Positions 9,858-17,766 of a DNA stretch of 31,744 bases are shown here, in pieces (position 1 is the stretch's first letter; each line of letters begins with the position of its first letter). Origin of the DNA: JAOADN01 sp046155885 (GTDB lineage: Bacteria > Pseudomonadota > Alphaproteobacteria > Rhodobacterales > Rhodobacteraceae); NCBI GenBank assembly GCA_046155885.1, contig JBJXFU010000068.1, positions 1 through 31,744 of the forward strand, read 5' to 3'. The notes beneath the pieces are model-generated. The model searched no databases and had not been told where the DNA came from. It was given only the letters and a program-made list of their open reading frames with translations. The translations under genes were made by a program, and so were the position numbers.

Positions 9858-11534
9858 ATGGCCGTCAAGACCGACATCGAGATCGCGCGCGAGGCGAAGA
9901 AGAAGCCGATCATGGAGATCGGCGCGAAGCTGGGCATCCCGGCCGAGCATCTGCTGCCCTACGGGCATGACAAGGCCAAGGTCGGGCAGGACTTCATCAC
10001 CTCGCTGGCCGGGCGGCCGGACGGCAAGCTGATCCTGGTGACGGCGATCAACCCCACGCCCGCGGGCGAGGGCAAGACGACGACGACGGTGGGCCTGGGC
10101 GACGGGCTGAACCGGATCGGCAAGAAGGCGGTGGTGTGCATCCGCGAAGCCTCGCTCGGGCCGAACTTCGGGATGAAGGGCGGGGCGGCGGGCGGCGGCT
10201 ATGCGCAGGTGGTGCCGATGGAGGAGATGAACCTGCACTTCACCGGCGACTTCCACGCGATCACCTCGGCCCACAACCTGCTGAGCGCGATGATCGACAA
10301 CCACATCTACTGGGGCAACGAGCTGGACATCGACGAGCGCCGGGTGGTCTGGCGCCGGGTGATGGACATGAACGACCGGGCGCTGCGCGACATCGTCGTT
10401 TCGCTCGGCGGCGTGGCGAACGGCTTCCCCCGGCAGACCGGGTTCGACATCACGGTGGCGTCGGAGGTGATGGCGATCCTCTGCCTGTCGAAGGACCTGA
10501 AGGACCTGCAGAAGCGGCTGGGCGATATCGTGGTGGCCTATCGCCGCGACAAGACGCCCGTGTACTGCCGCGACCTGAAGGCCGACGGAGCGATGACCGT
10601 GCTCTTGAAGGACGCGATGCAGCCCAATCTGGTGCAGACGCTGGAGAACAACCCCGCCTTCGTCCATGGCGGGCCCTTCGCCAACATCGCGCATGGCTGC
10701 AACAGCGTGATCGCCACCACGACGGCGCTGAAGCTGGGCGAGTATGTGGTGACCGAGGCGGGGTTCGGCGCGGACCTGGGCGCGGAGAAGTTCTTTGACA
10801 TCAAGTGCCGCAAGGCCGGGCTGAAGCCCGCCGCGGCGGTGATCGTGGCGACGGTGCGGGCGATGAAGATGAACGGCGGGGTCGCGAAGGCGGACCTCGG
10901 TGCGGAGAATGTCGAGGCGGTTCGGAAGGGCTGCCCGAACCTCGGCCGGCACATCGGCAACGTGAAGGGCTTCGGGGTGCCGGTGGTGGTGGCGATCAAC
11001 CACTTCTTCAGCGACACCGAGGCCGAGGTGCGGGCGGTGAAGGACTATGTGGCTGGCCAGGGGGCCGAGGCGATCCTCTGCAAGCACTGGGCGCACGGAT
11101 CGGCAGGGATCGAGGACCTGGCGCGCAAGGTGGTGGCTTTGGCCGAAAGCGGCAGCGCGAACTTCGCGCCGCTCTATCCCGACGAGATGGGGCTTTTCCA
11201 GAAGATCGAGACCATCGCCAAGCGCATCTACCATGCCGACGAGGTGATCGCCGACAAGTCGGTACGCGACCAGCTGAAGGCGTGGGAGACGGCGGGCTAC
11301 GGGCATCTGCCGATCTGCATGGCCAAGACGCAGTATTCCTTCTCGACCGACCCCAACCTGCGCGGCGCGCCCACCGGTCATTCGGTGCCGGTACGCGAGG
11401 TGCGGCTGTCGGCCGGGGCGGGGTTCGTGGTGGTCATCTGCGGCGAGATCATGACCATGCCGGGCCTGCCCCGGGTGCCCTCGGCCGAGGTGATCCGGCT
11501 GAACGCGGCGGGCGATGTCGAGGGGCTGTTCTGA
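9858..11534 (+). CDS. fhs: Formate-tetrahydrofolate ligase
   Basis: The product is 558 residues, the full family length. It carries the family P-loop TPAGEGKT (67-74) followed by TTTVGLGDGL, then EASLGPNFGMKGGAAGGGY, NLHFTGDFHAITSAHNLL, DLGAEKFFDIKCR and the C-terminal ICGEIMTMPGLPRVP. The enzyme uses ATP to join formate and tetrahydrofolate into 10-formyl-THF in the cytoplasm. FolD, two genes on, interconverts that product with methylene-THF. ATG 9858 is preceded by GAGGGAG at a normal distance; in-frame codons upstream lack family similarity. A terminator-like hairpin follows the stop, so the downstream two genes may be only partly co-transcribed. Confidence 0.97.
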   Translation: MAVKTDIEIAREAKKKPIMEIGAKLGIPAEHLLPYGHDKAKVGQDFITSLAGRPDGKLILVTAINPTPAGEGKTTTTVGLGDGLNRIGKKAVVCIREASLGPNFGMKGGAAGGGYAQVVPMEEMNLHFTGDFHAITSAHNLLSAMIDNHIYWGNELDIDERRVVWRRVMDMNDRALRDIVVSLGGVANGFPRQTGFDITVASEVMAILCLSKDLKDLQKRLGDIVVAYRRDKTPVYCRDLKADGAMTVLLKDAMQPNLVQTLENNPAFVHGGPFANIAHGCNSVIATTTALKLGEYVVTEAGFGADLGAEKFFDIKCRKAGLKPAAAVIVATVRAMKMNGGVAKADLGAENVEAVRKGCPNLGRHIGNVKGFGVPVVVAINHFFSDTEAEVRAVKDYVAGQGAEAILCKHWAHGSAGIEDLARKVVALAESGSANFAPLYPDEMGLFQKIETIAKRIYHADEVIADKSVRDQLKAWETAGYGHLPICMAKTQYSFSTDPNLRGAPTGHSVPVREVRLSAGAGFVVVICGEIMTMPGLPRVPSAEVIRLNAAGDVEGLF

Positions 11535-11559
11535 GGCAAGGCCGCGTTGCCGGGAGGGT

Positions 11560-11587
11560 GCCGCCGCGGTAATGAGGCGGCGTTTTT
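11560..11587 (+). terminator. Rho-independent terminator or attenuator after fhs
   Basis: GCCGCC (11560-11565) and GGCGGC (11576-11581) form a six-pair GC stem around a 10-base loop, directly followed by GTTTTT (11582-11587). It lies 25 bases after the fhs stop and just before the small chorismate mutase gene. It could terminate or reduce read-through from fhs. Confidence 0.6.
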
Positions 11588-11603
11588 CATGGGAGCCCGG
11601 GGC

Positions 11604-11924
11604 ATGAAGGCACCGAGAGACTGCACCACGATGGCCGAGCTGCGGGCCGAGATCGACCGGGTGGACGAGGCTTTGGTGCGGCTTTTCGCCGAGCGGGCCT
11701 GCTATATCGACCGTGCGGTCGAGCTGAAGTCGGGGCTCGACCTGCCGGCGCGGATCGAGGCGCGGGTGGAGGAAGTGGTTACGAACGTGCGACGCCATGC
11801 GCAGGCGCACAACATCCCGCCGGATCTGGTCGAAAAGCTCTGGCGGCGGCTGATCGACTGGTCGATCGCGCGGGAAGAGGCGGCGCTGGGCCCGGATAAT
11901 CTGAGGAAGGACCATCGGGAATGA
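11604..11924 (+). CDS. Small monofunctional chorismate mutase (AroQ type)
   Basis: A 106-residue all-helical protein. The first helix, MAELRAEIDRVDEALVRLFAERA, is the typical CM_2 (PF01817) start with its conserved R, D and R. Helix 3 contains IPPDLVEKLWRRLIDWSIARE, matching the end of AroQ mutases and of isochorismate-pyruvate lyases. It should convert chorismate to prephenate; a lyase activity cannot be excluded. ATG 11604 has GGGAG (11591-11595) 8 bases upstream; ATG 11589 overlaps the terminator tail and is less likely. The stop overlaps the folD start in an ATGA (11921-11924), so folD translation is probably coupled. Its placement between two folate genes is discussed as a finding. Confidence 0.85.
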   Translation: MKAPRDCTTMAELRAEIDRVDEALVRLFAERACYIDRAVELKSGLDLPARIEARVEEVVTNVRRHAQAHNIPPDLVEKLWRRLIDWSIAREEAALGPDNLRKDHRE

Positions 11925-12811
11925 CGGCAAGGATCATCGACGGCAAGGCCTTCGCGGCGGATGTGCGCGCGAAGGTCGCGGGGCATGTGGCGGAGCTGAG
12001 GCGCGCGCATGGCTTCGCTCCGGGCCTTGCCGTGGTGCTGGTGGGCGAGGACCCGGCTTCGGAAGTCTATGTGCGGAACAAGGGCAAGCAGACGGTCGAG
12101 GCCGGCATGGCCAGTTTCGAACACAAGCTGCCCGCCGCGACATCCGAAGCCGATCTGCTGGCGCTGGTCCGGAAGCTGAACGCCGATCCGGAAGTTCACG
12201 GCATACTTGTGCAGTTGCCGCTGCCGCCGCATCTGAATTCTGAACTTGTCATCAACTCGATCGACCCGGCGAAGGACGTTGACGGCTTTCACATCTCGAA
12301 CGTCGGGCGCTTGGCGACGGGGCAGAAGTCGATGGTGCCCTGCACGCCCTTGGGCTGCCTGATGCTGCTGCGCGACCTGCACGGGTCGCTGGCCGGGATG
12401 AATGCGGTTGTGGTGGGGCGGTCGAACATTGTCGGCAAGCCGATGGCGCAGCTTCTCCTGAGCGACAGCTGCACCGTCACCGTCGCGCATTCCAGGACGC
12501 GCGATCTGCCCGAGGTCTGCCGCCGGGCGGATATCCTGGTGGGCGCCGTCGGGCGGCCGGAGATGATCCGGGGCGACTGGGTGAAGCCGGGGGCGACGGT
12601 GATCGACGTCGGCATCAACCGGGTGGAACGGGACGGCAGGACGAAGATCGTGGGCGATGTCGATTTCGCCTCGGCCAGCGCCGTGGCGGGGGCGATCACG
12701 CCGGTGCCGGGGGGGGTCGGGCCGATGACGATCGCCTGCCTGCTGGCCAATACGCTGACCGCCGCCTGCCGCGCGCGCGGCCTGCCGGAGCCGGAAGGGC
12801 TGACCGTCTGA
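11921..12811 (+). CDS. folD: FolD, methylene-THF dehydrogenase / methenyl-THF cyclohydrolase
   Basis: The product is 296 residues, the normal length. The catalytic Tyr50 and Lys54 of the YVRNKGK motif are present, as are GILVQLPLPPH, DPAKDVDGFH, the NADP-binding VVGRSNIVGKPMAQLL and the C-terminal PVPGGVGPMTIACL. The bifunctional cytosolic enzyme interconverts 5,10-methylene-THF and 10-formyl-THF, supplying units for purine, Met-tRNA formylation and thymidylate synthesis. Together with Fhs it lets formate feed one-carbon metabolism. The ATG overlaps the preceding stop by four bases. There is no clear terminator after it. Confidence 0.97.
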   Translation: MTARIIDGKAFAADVRAKVAGHVAELRRAHGFAPGLAVVLVGEDPASEVYVRNKGKQTVEAGMASFEHKLPAATSEADLLALVRKLNADPEVHGILVQLPLPPHLNSELVINSIDPAKDVDGFHISNVGRLATGQKSMVPCTPLGCLMLLRDLHGSLAGMNAVVVGRSNIVGKPMAQLLLSDSCTVTVAHSRTRDLPEVCRRADILVGAVGRPEMIRGDWVKPGATVIDVGINRVERDGRTKIVGDVDFASASAVAGAITPVPGGVGPMTIACLLANTLTAACRARGLPEPEGLTV

Positions 12812-12845
12812 GGGTCAGGAATCCCCCGGTTGACGGATTGTTTCG

Positions 12846-12872
12846 CATCATCCCCAAACATGTGGGTTGATG
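12846..12872. promoter_or_regulatory. Imperfect inverted repeat upstream of the LytTR gene
   Basis: CATCATCCC (12846-12854) and GGGTTGATG (12864-12872) match as an inverted repeat with one mismatch and a 9-base centre. It lies about 100 bases before the LytTR gene and 35 after folD. It might be an operator, possibly for the adjacent regulator, or a weak folD terminator; no T-run follows. Confidence 0.25.
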
Positions 12873-12974
12873 CGCGGCCCGTGAGAGAGTACCAAGAACT
12901 TGATATTGCACCGGTTTCTATCCACGCAAGGGATCGGGGCCGGGGCGGGCGGAAAACGCGGCGCCGCAAGGTGG

Positions 12975-13850
12975 ATGATGACGGGTCTGGGAACCAGGTT
13001 GGTTCGGGCGTTCGGCTCTCCGGTGCCTTATGTCTCTTGGCTGGGACTGAGCCTTGCGCTGGCGGTGTCGGGACCGTTCGGCACCTACTTGAACTGCGGA
13101 TTCTTCGGGCGGCTGATCTGTTTCGCGACGCTGGTCGGGGTCGCGATGATCTGGGGCGTGGCATTGCGCGCGGTGGTTCAGCATCTGCTGCCGCAGGCCA
13201 GCTACTGGTCGGCGGTCGGGATAGCCATTTTCGTTTCGGCGCTGGCGCTTCCAGTGCCCTTGGCCGGGCTCGCGCCTCGTGTCACCCACTTTCCCCCCAG
13301 CCTTGTTCCGCCGACCTCGGAGCTCGCTTTCCTCATTCTCGTCATGGGGTATGCGGCCGCGGCCGCGCGCTGGACGCTGAGCCGGGAACTGCGCGCCGAG
13401 TCGGTCGGGAAGGCGGGCCCGCTCGAGATCGTGCCGCGGCTTCTGCTCCGGCTCGCCCCATCTCTCAGGGGCACGCTGATACGGGTATCGGGGCGCGACC
13501 ACTATGTGGACATCGTCACCGACAAGGGGCAGGCGGCGGTTCTGCTGCGGCTTTCCGACGCGATGCGGGAAATCGAGGGGGTCGACGGCCTGCAGGTTCA
13601 CCGGTCGCACTGGGTCGCGGCGAACGCGGTACGGGGCTCCGAGGCGGCGGCGGACCGGCGGTTCCTGATCCTGAGCGACGGCTCGAAAGTGCCGGTCAGC
13701 CGGAACTACCTGCCCGCGGTGGAGCAGCGCGGCCTGCTTCAGCGAAATAGCGGCACTGCGGTCGCGACGGTCCCTGTCAGTACCGCCAGCGCTCCGGCCG
13801 GGAACAGCCGCGAGAGGGCCGGATCGCGGGCGGACAGCCCGCCAGTATAG
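12975..13850 (+). CDS. LytTR-domain DNA-binding protein with N-terminal membrane domain
   Basis: A 291-residue protein. The N-terminal part has about four hydrophobic segments (about 19-37, 46-66, 78-97, 117-133). A LytTR DNA-binding domain (about 155-250) follows, with IRVSGRDHYVDIVTDKG, LQVHRSHWVAANAV and LSDGSKVPVSRNYLPAV, the family signatures. Membrane-bound LytTR regulators are common in alphaproteobacteria; neither the signal nor the targets are evident here, and no partner histidine kinase is adjacent. ATG 12975 and 12978 are both possible, with AAGG at 12968-12971; TTG 12900 would add 25 residues unlike the family. The last 37 codons, a Ser/Ala-rich tail, overlap the convergent pdeM gene by 112 bases. 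Confidence 0.85.
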   Translation: MMTGLGTRLVRAFGSPVPYVSWLGLSLALAVSGPFGTYLNCGFFGRLICFATLVGVAMIWGVALRAVVQHLLPQASYWSAVGIAIFVSALALPVPLAGLAPRVTHFPPSLVPPTSELAFLILVMGYAAAAARWTLSRELRAESVGKAGPLEIVPRLLLRLAPSLRGTLIRVSGRDHYVDIVTDKGQAAVLLRLSDAMREIEGVDGLQVHRSHWVAANAVRGSEAAADRRFLILSDGSKVPVSRNYLPAVEQRGLLQRNSGTAVATVPVSTASAPAGNSRERAGSRADSPPV

Positions 13851-14386
13851 GCGCCAAAGGCCGGCAGGATCAACCGTTCGGCATCGAAGATGAAGCAGCG
13901 GCGCGACTGGCCGGCGATGCGGGCTTTCGGGTGGTAGTGGCCGGAAACCTCGCCGGTTTCCCCCGGTTCGGTGATATGGCGGAAGGTCAGCGGGCCGAGG
14001 CGGAAGGCCGCCCGGTGTTCGCCGCCGACCGTGATCGGCCCCGGATCGTGGTTGCCGGCGATCCAGATCCAGCGCCGCCCGGCCATCAGCCGCGCCAGCC
14101 GGTCCGCCGCCGCCCCGCCCTCATCGGCCGCCGCCATGTCGTCGAAGCTGTCGCCGAGGCACAGGACGGTGCGCGCGCCGGTCCGCGCGATGTCGTCGTC
14201 GAGGCGGGTGAGGGTGTCGTCGGCCTCGTAGGGCGGGATCAGGGTGCCGCCGAGGCGGGCGATGCGGCCGGAGCGCCCGAGGTGCAGGTCGGAGACCGCC
14301 AGTAGCCCCTCGCCCTGCCACCAGAGGGCGCCCGAGGGTAGCGCGGTCAGGGCGGCGCCGGAGAGGGTGAAGCGGTAGCCGTTCAT
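13739..14386 (-). CDS. pdeM: PdeM, ligase-associated DNA damage response endonuclease
   Basis: A 215-residue calcineurin-like metallophosphoesterase. The metal-binding motifs are in order: VSDLHLGRSGR (DLH 33-35), CLGDSFDD (78-83), WIAGNHD (111-114) and SGHYHPKA (149-153). Length and motifs fit the PdeM family, which occurs in bacterial repair clusters with an ATP-dependent DNA ligase, an exonuclease-like protein and a DEXH helicase. The helicase gene lies upstream on the same strand (14995-17397). ATG at 14386 places the N-terminus where the family starts; a longer open frame to 14626 runs through direct repeats and a palindrome and looks non-coding. The 3' end overlaps the LytTR gene. Confidence 0.88.
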   Translation of the reverse strand: MNGYRFTLSGAALTALPSGALWWQGEGLLAVSDLHLGRSGRIARLGGTLIPPYEADDTLTRLDDDIARTGARTVLCLGDSFDDMAAADEGGAAADRLARLMAGRRWIWIAGNHDPGPITVGGEHRAAFRLGPLTFRHITEPGETGEVSGHYHPKARIAGQSRRCFIFDAERLILPAFGAYTGGLSARDPALSRLFPAGALAVLTGTVATAVPLFR

Positions 14387-14556
14387 GCCTGGTTGCTGCC
14401 CTGCGGACCGGTTTCGCGCAAGCCCCCGGGTGTTGGGGCGGGGTGAATCCGGTTGCGGATGGGGGAGCAGCGGAAGGCCGGGGCATGCGCTGGCGATCCG
14501 GCCGTAAGCCCTTGCGGGCGCTGCGGTAACCATTTCCTGCGGCAGCGTTCGCAGGG

Positions 14557-14607
14557 TGCCAGCAACCTGCCAGCAATATGCCAGCAAAATGCCATACGAT
14601 CGTATGG
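14557..14607. promoter_or_regulatory. Three 11-bp direct repeats next to a 16-bp palindrome
   Basis: TGCCAGCAA recurs at 14557, 14568 and 14579 with an exact 11-base period (units ending CC, TA, AA). A fourth TGCC at 14590 leads straight into CCATACGATCGTATGG (14592-14607), a perfect 16-base palindrome. Eleven bases is about one helical turn, so the repeats would face the same side of DNA. GGTTAACC follows at 14618. The block lies about 170-220 bases upstream of pdeM. It resembles an operator array; it is too short for a CRISPR. Confidence 0.5.
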
Positions 14608-14678
14608 GATTTGGCGGGTTAACCATTGCGGCGCGATGAGCCTTGCCGGAAGCGGCGCCGGGCTGAGCGGGAACAGGG

Positions 14679-14894
14679 GAACCTCCGGTGGACGTTCACC
14701 CCCGTTCATGCGGACCGGGTGCCACCCGGCCCTCTCCGCGCGCACCGGCAGAGGGGATCGCCCGGCCGCAGGCGGGCGGGCGATACCCGGTCGCTTTGGG
14801 CGACCGGGTGGCAAGTGGGACCGGGGTGACGTGGGAGGGCCGATGGGCCCTCCCATCGGGGCAGGTGCGATTCCCTTCTGGCTCATCCGTCTCC
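14679..14894. repeat. Structured intergenic element, copy B
   Basis: This lies in the 608-base non-coding gap between the helicase and pdeM genes. It aligns with 1010-1277 at the start (GAACCTCC, then TCATGCGGA and GCCAC), at the GATG hairpin, and at the end (TCCGTCTC). In this copy the hairpin is GGGAGGGCC (14833-14841), loop GATG, GGCCCTCCC (14846-14854): its stem differs from copy A by changes on both sides that keep pairing. Other stems here are ATCGCCCG with CGGGCGAT (about 14758-14784) and ACCCGGTCGC (14785-14794) with GCGACCGGGT (14800-14809). CCGATGGG and CCCATCGG could also pair, excluding the main stem. The remainder of 14387-14994 holds only the repeats at 14557-14607. Confidence 0.55.
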
Positions 14895-14994
14895 AACTTC
14901 GAATCGGCAGGGCGCCCCCCCTGCCGAAGCCTTGCGGCAAGCGGATCACGCGGCACTACTGCCGGCGTCAGACAGCTTCGAAGCCCGGCGCGCC

Positions 14995-17397
14995 TCAGGC
15001 CAGTCCCGCCTCGGCCATCAGCGCGGCGGCGCGTTCGGCGAGGAGGCGTTCGCGCGCGGCGCCGTCGACCGGCACGCGGCCGTGTTCGAGCATCAGGGGT
15101 GCGGCAAGCGGCGGCACGCGGTCGAGGCGGATCGTGTCGATGCGGCCGTCCACGCGGTCGAGCATCGCCTCGATCCGGCCGAAATCGACCAGTCCGCGCA
15201 TCGCCTCTTCGCGGGTGACGCGGAGCAGGAGGTGGCCGGGGTCGTAGCGGCGCAGCGTGTCGTAAAGGATGTCGGTGGAAAAGGTGGCCTGGCGGCCGGA
15301 CTTGCGCCTGCCGGGGAGGTTGCGTTCGATCAGGCCGGCGATCAGCGCGACGTTGCGGAAGGTGCGCTTCATCACGGCGTTGCCGGCGAGCCAGGTTTCC
15401 AGCCCCTCGCGCAGCGCCGTCCGGTCGAAGAGCGGCGCGGCGTCGGTCACCGGGTCGAGACCCCAGATCAGCGTGGCGTAATCGGTGGCGACGAAGCCGA
15501 GGGGGTGCAGGCCGTCTTCCTCCATCCGTTTGGTGGTCAGAAGGCCGAGCGTCTGCTGCGCGTTCCGCCCCGCAAAGCCGTAGACGCAGAGGTGTTCGCG
15601 CCCCTCGGCACGGAAGCTTTCGCAGAGAAGGCGCCCGGCTTCAGGCAGGCGCGACACCTCGGCCTGAAGGGAAAGCCAGCGGGCGGTGTGGGCGGGAAGA
15701 TCGGGCCAGGCGCCTTGCGCGAACATCGCGAGGATGCGGTCGGAAAGCTGCGTCGAGGTGGCGAACTTGGTGCCGCCGAAGACCGCGATCTTCGGTTCGC
15801 GGCCCTTGTCGCGGCTGACTTCCAGCGTCAGCTCGTTCAGGCCTTCGTAGCGCACCACCTCGCCGCCGATCAGGAAGGTGTCGCCGGGGGAAAGGGTGGC
15901 GGCGAAATCCTCTTCCACCTCGCCCAGAAGCGGGCCGCCGCCGTTGCGGCCGAGGCGGACCTTGAGCAGTTCCGAGGCGGTGATGGTGCCGAGGTTCATG
16001 CGGATCTGGCGGGTGGCGCGGGGGTCCCGGAGGGCCCAGCGCCCGTCGCGGAGCATCAGTCTTTGCCAGCGGTCATAGGCCCTGAGCGCGTAGCCGCCGG
16101 TGGCGACGAAATCGAGGCAGGCGTCGAAGTCGGGGCGGGTCAGCGCGGCGTAGGGGCCGGCGGAGGTGACTTCGGCATAGAGGTCGTCTGCGGCGAAGGG
16201 ACCGGCGCAGGCGGCGATCAGGATGTGCTGGCAGAGCACGTCGCGCGGCCCCGGGCCCCTGGGATCGCCGTCGAGGTCATGTTCGCGGACGGCATCGAGC
16301 GCGGCCTGGCATTCCACCACCTCGAAGCGGTTGGCAGGGACGATCAGGGCCTTCGAGGGTGCGTTGTAGCGGTGGTTGGCCCGCCCGATCCGCTGCACGA
16401 GGCGCTTGACGTTCTTCGGCGCGCCGACCTGGATGACCAGATCCACATCGCCCCAGTCGATGCCGAGGTCGAGCGAGCCGGTGCAGACCACGGCGCGCAG
16501 CGCGCCTTCGGCCATTGCCGCTTCGACCCGCTGGCGCTGTTCGCGGGCGAGGCTGCCGTGGTGGATAGCGATGGGCAGGCCTTCGTCGTTGGCGAGCCAG
16601 AGGTCTCGGAAGAAGAGCTCGGCCTGGGCGCGGGTGTTGTGGAAGACGAGCGTGATGCGGTGGCGGCGGATTTCGGCGAGGACTTCGGGGATAGCGTGGC
16701 GCCCGCCGCCGCCGGCCCAGGGGGGCGGGGTATCGGTGGCGAGCATGGCGATGTCGGGGTCGGGGCCGGGATCGGCGTGGAGGATGCCGCAGGGGTCGGG
16801 GTGGCGGGAAAGGAAGCGGGCGATGGCGGGGGGGTCTTCGACGGTGGCCGATAGGCCGACGCGGCGCAGGCCGGGGACGAGGCGGTTGAGGCGGGCGAGA
16901 AGCAGCATGAGCTGGTCGCCGCGCTTCGATTCGGCCAGCGCGTGGATTTCATCGACCACGACGCGGGTGAGGCCCGCGAAGATGCGGGGCGCGTCTTCGT
17001 AGGACAGAAGCAGCGCCAGGCTTTCCGGCGTGGTCAGCAGGATATGCGGCGGGTCGGCGCGCTGGCGCTGGCGCTGGGACTGGGGGGTGTCGCCGGTGCG
17101 ATCCTCGATACGGATGGGCAGCGCCATGTCGGTGACGGGGCGGGTGAGGTTGCGGCGGATGTCGGCGGCGAGCGCCTTGAGGGGCGAGATGTAGAGGGTG
17201 TGGAGGCCGGGGCGGGGGTTTCCGGCGAGGTCCGCGAGGGTCGGCAGAAAGCCCGCCAGCGTCTTGCCGCCGCCGGTGGGCGCGACGAGGAGGAGCGCGG
17301 GCTCGGCCGCGCGATCGAGCATGGCCTGCTGGTGGGGGTGGAGTGTCCAGCCGCGGGTGGCGAACCAGTCGGCGATGCGGGGGGGAAGCGCGCGCAT
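14995..17397 (-). CDS. Ligase-associated DNA damage response DEXH-box helicase (Lhr-like)
   Basis: An 800-residue superfamily 2 helicase. Motif I is APTGGGKT (39-46), motif Ia YISPLKALAADIRRN, motif II DEIH (149-152) followed by ALAESKRG, and motif VI QRIGRANHR in the second RecA-like domain. A winged-helix and Lhr-type C-terminal region follow. Size and motif forms fit the helicase that travels with PdeM, an exonuclease and an ATP-dependent ligase in bacterial repair operons. It should unwind DNA or RNA-DNA hybrids using ATP. The ligase and exonuclease genes are not in this window. The start ATG is at 17397, giving the W-x-LHPHQ motif near residue 20. An intact gene with no frameshift. Confidence 0.93.
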   Translation of the reverse strand: MRALPPRIADWFATRGWTLHPHQQAMLDRAAEPALLLVAPTGGGKTLAGFLPTLADLAGNPRPGLHTLYISPLKALAADIRRNLTRPVTDMALPIRIEDRTGDTPQSQRQRQRADPPHILLTTPESLALLLSYEDAPRIFAGLTRVVVDEIHALAESKRGDQLMLLLARLNRLVPGLRRVGLSATVEDPPAIARFLSRHPDPCGILHADPGPDPDIAMLATDTPPPWAGGGGRHAIPEVLAEIRRHRITLVFHNTRAQAELFFRDLWLANDEGLPIAIHHGSLAREQRQRVEAAMAEGALRAVVCTGSLDLGIDWGDVDLVIQVGAPKNVKRLVQRIGRANHRYNAPSKALIVPANRFEVVECQAALDAVREHDLDGDPRGPGPRDVLCQHILIAACAGPFAADDLYAEVTSAGPYAALTRPDFDACLDFVATGGYALRAYDRWQRLMLRDGRWALRDPRATRQIRMNLGTITASELLKVRLGRNGGGPLLGEVEEDFAATLSPGDTFLIGGEVVRYEGLNELTLEVSRDKGREPKIAVFGGTKFATSTQLSDRILAMFAQGAWPDLPAHTARWLSLQAEVSRLPEAGRLLCESFRAEGREHLCVYGFAGRNAQQTLGLLTTKRMEEDGLHPLGFVATDYATLIWGLDPVTDAAPLFDRTALREGLETWLAGNAVMKRTFRNVALIAGLIERNLPGRRKSGRQATFSTDILYDTLRRYDPGHLLLRVTREEAMRGLVDFGRIEAMLDRVDGRIDTIRLDRVPPLAAPLMLEHGRVPVDGAARERLLAERAAALMAEAGLA

Positions 17398-17459
17398 GGC
17401 GAAAGGCTACAGCGTTTTGCGGCCGACCTGAATCGCTTCTTTCCTGTCCCGGCACAACG

Positions 17460-17597
17460 GAGGGCGGCGCCCGACCGCGGGGGGGCGCACCGACAGCGTT
17501 GGTCCGCGGCTTATGGTGGCTCCAACCCTGCCGTTCTTCTCGCAGACCGGCGTTGCGGAGGCGCCCGCCCCCAAACGCAATGTAGGGGCGGTCGGGC
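17460..17597. repeat. Intergenic inverted-repeat element C, related to element A
   Basis: The gap between the helicase start and the AAA ATPase stop (17398-17766) is non-coding. GAGGGCGGCGC at 17460 begins as in copy A at 1082. GCCCGACCGC (17469-17478) is the inverse of GCGGTCGGGC (17588-17597), and the same two arms, with one change, occur in copy A (1094-1101 and 1143-1150). The 110 bases between the arms are not similar to copy A. The GATG hairpin is missing, so this may be a related but different element. A local stem GGGCGGT with ACCGCCC also forms. Confidence 0.4.
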
Positions 17598-17697
17598 ACC
17601 GCCCGGGCCGCTTCGCGGCTGTTCCGGGCAAGGGAGGGCGGATGAAGGCGGATCAGGAAAAAAGCAAACCGCAGGCTAGCGCGCGCGTGGCGGTGAA

Positions 17698-17757
17698 GGG
17701 AAATTCTTCACGAAGAATTTCCCTCGGCAGGGCAGGAATTTCGTGAAATTCCTGCCC
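17698..17757 (-). terminator. Twin AT-rich hairpins downstream of the AAA ATPase gene
   Basis: Two near-adjacent, perfect inverted repeats: GGGAAATTCTTC (17698-17709) with GAAGAATTTCCC (17712-17723), and GGGCAGGAATTTC (17730-17742) with GAAATTCCTGCCC (17745-17757). Each has only a two-base centre, so the loop will open by a pair or two. They start 9 bases beyond the ATPase stop codon on the minus strand and lie upstream of the helicase. Their position fits transcription termination, but no long T-run follows. They could also be protein-binding palindromes. Confidence 0.55.
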
Positions 17758-17766
17758 CTTGGGCCG

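Noticed and set aside
9573..11930. Long open frame antisense to fhs (about 785 codons)
   Set aside because: The plus strand is plainly fhs; the antisense peptide is low-complexity His/Arg/Leu and matches no family.
14557..14593. CRISPR-like repeats
   Set aside because: Units of 11 bases without spacers and only three copies; no cas genes.
13739..14626. Extended pdeM reading frame starting at 14626
   Set aside because: The extra 80 codons run through direct repeats and a palindrome and have no family similarity; ATG 14386 fits PdeM.
14387..17460. SOS (LexA) boxes controlling the repair genes
   Set aside because: No GTTC-N7-GTTC-type sequence was found upstream of the helicase or pdeM by eye.
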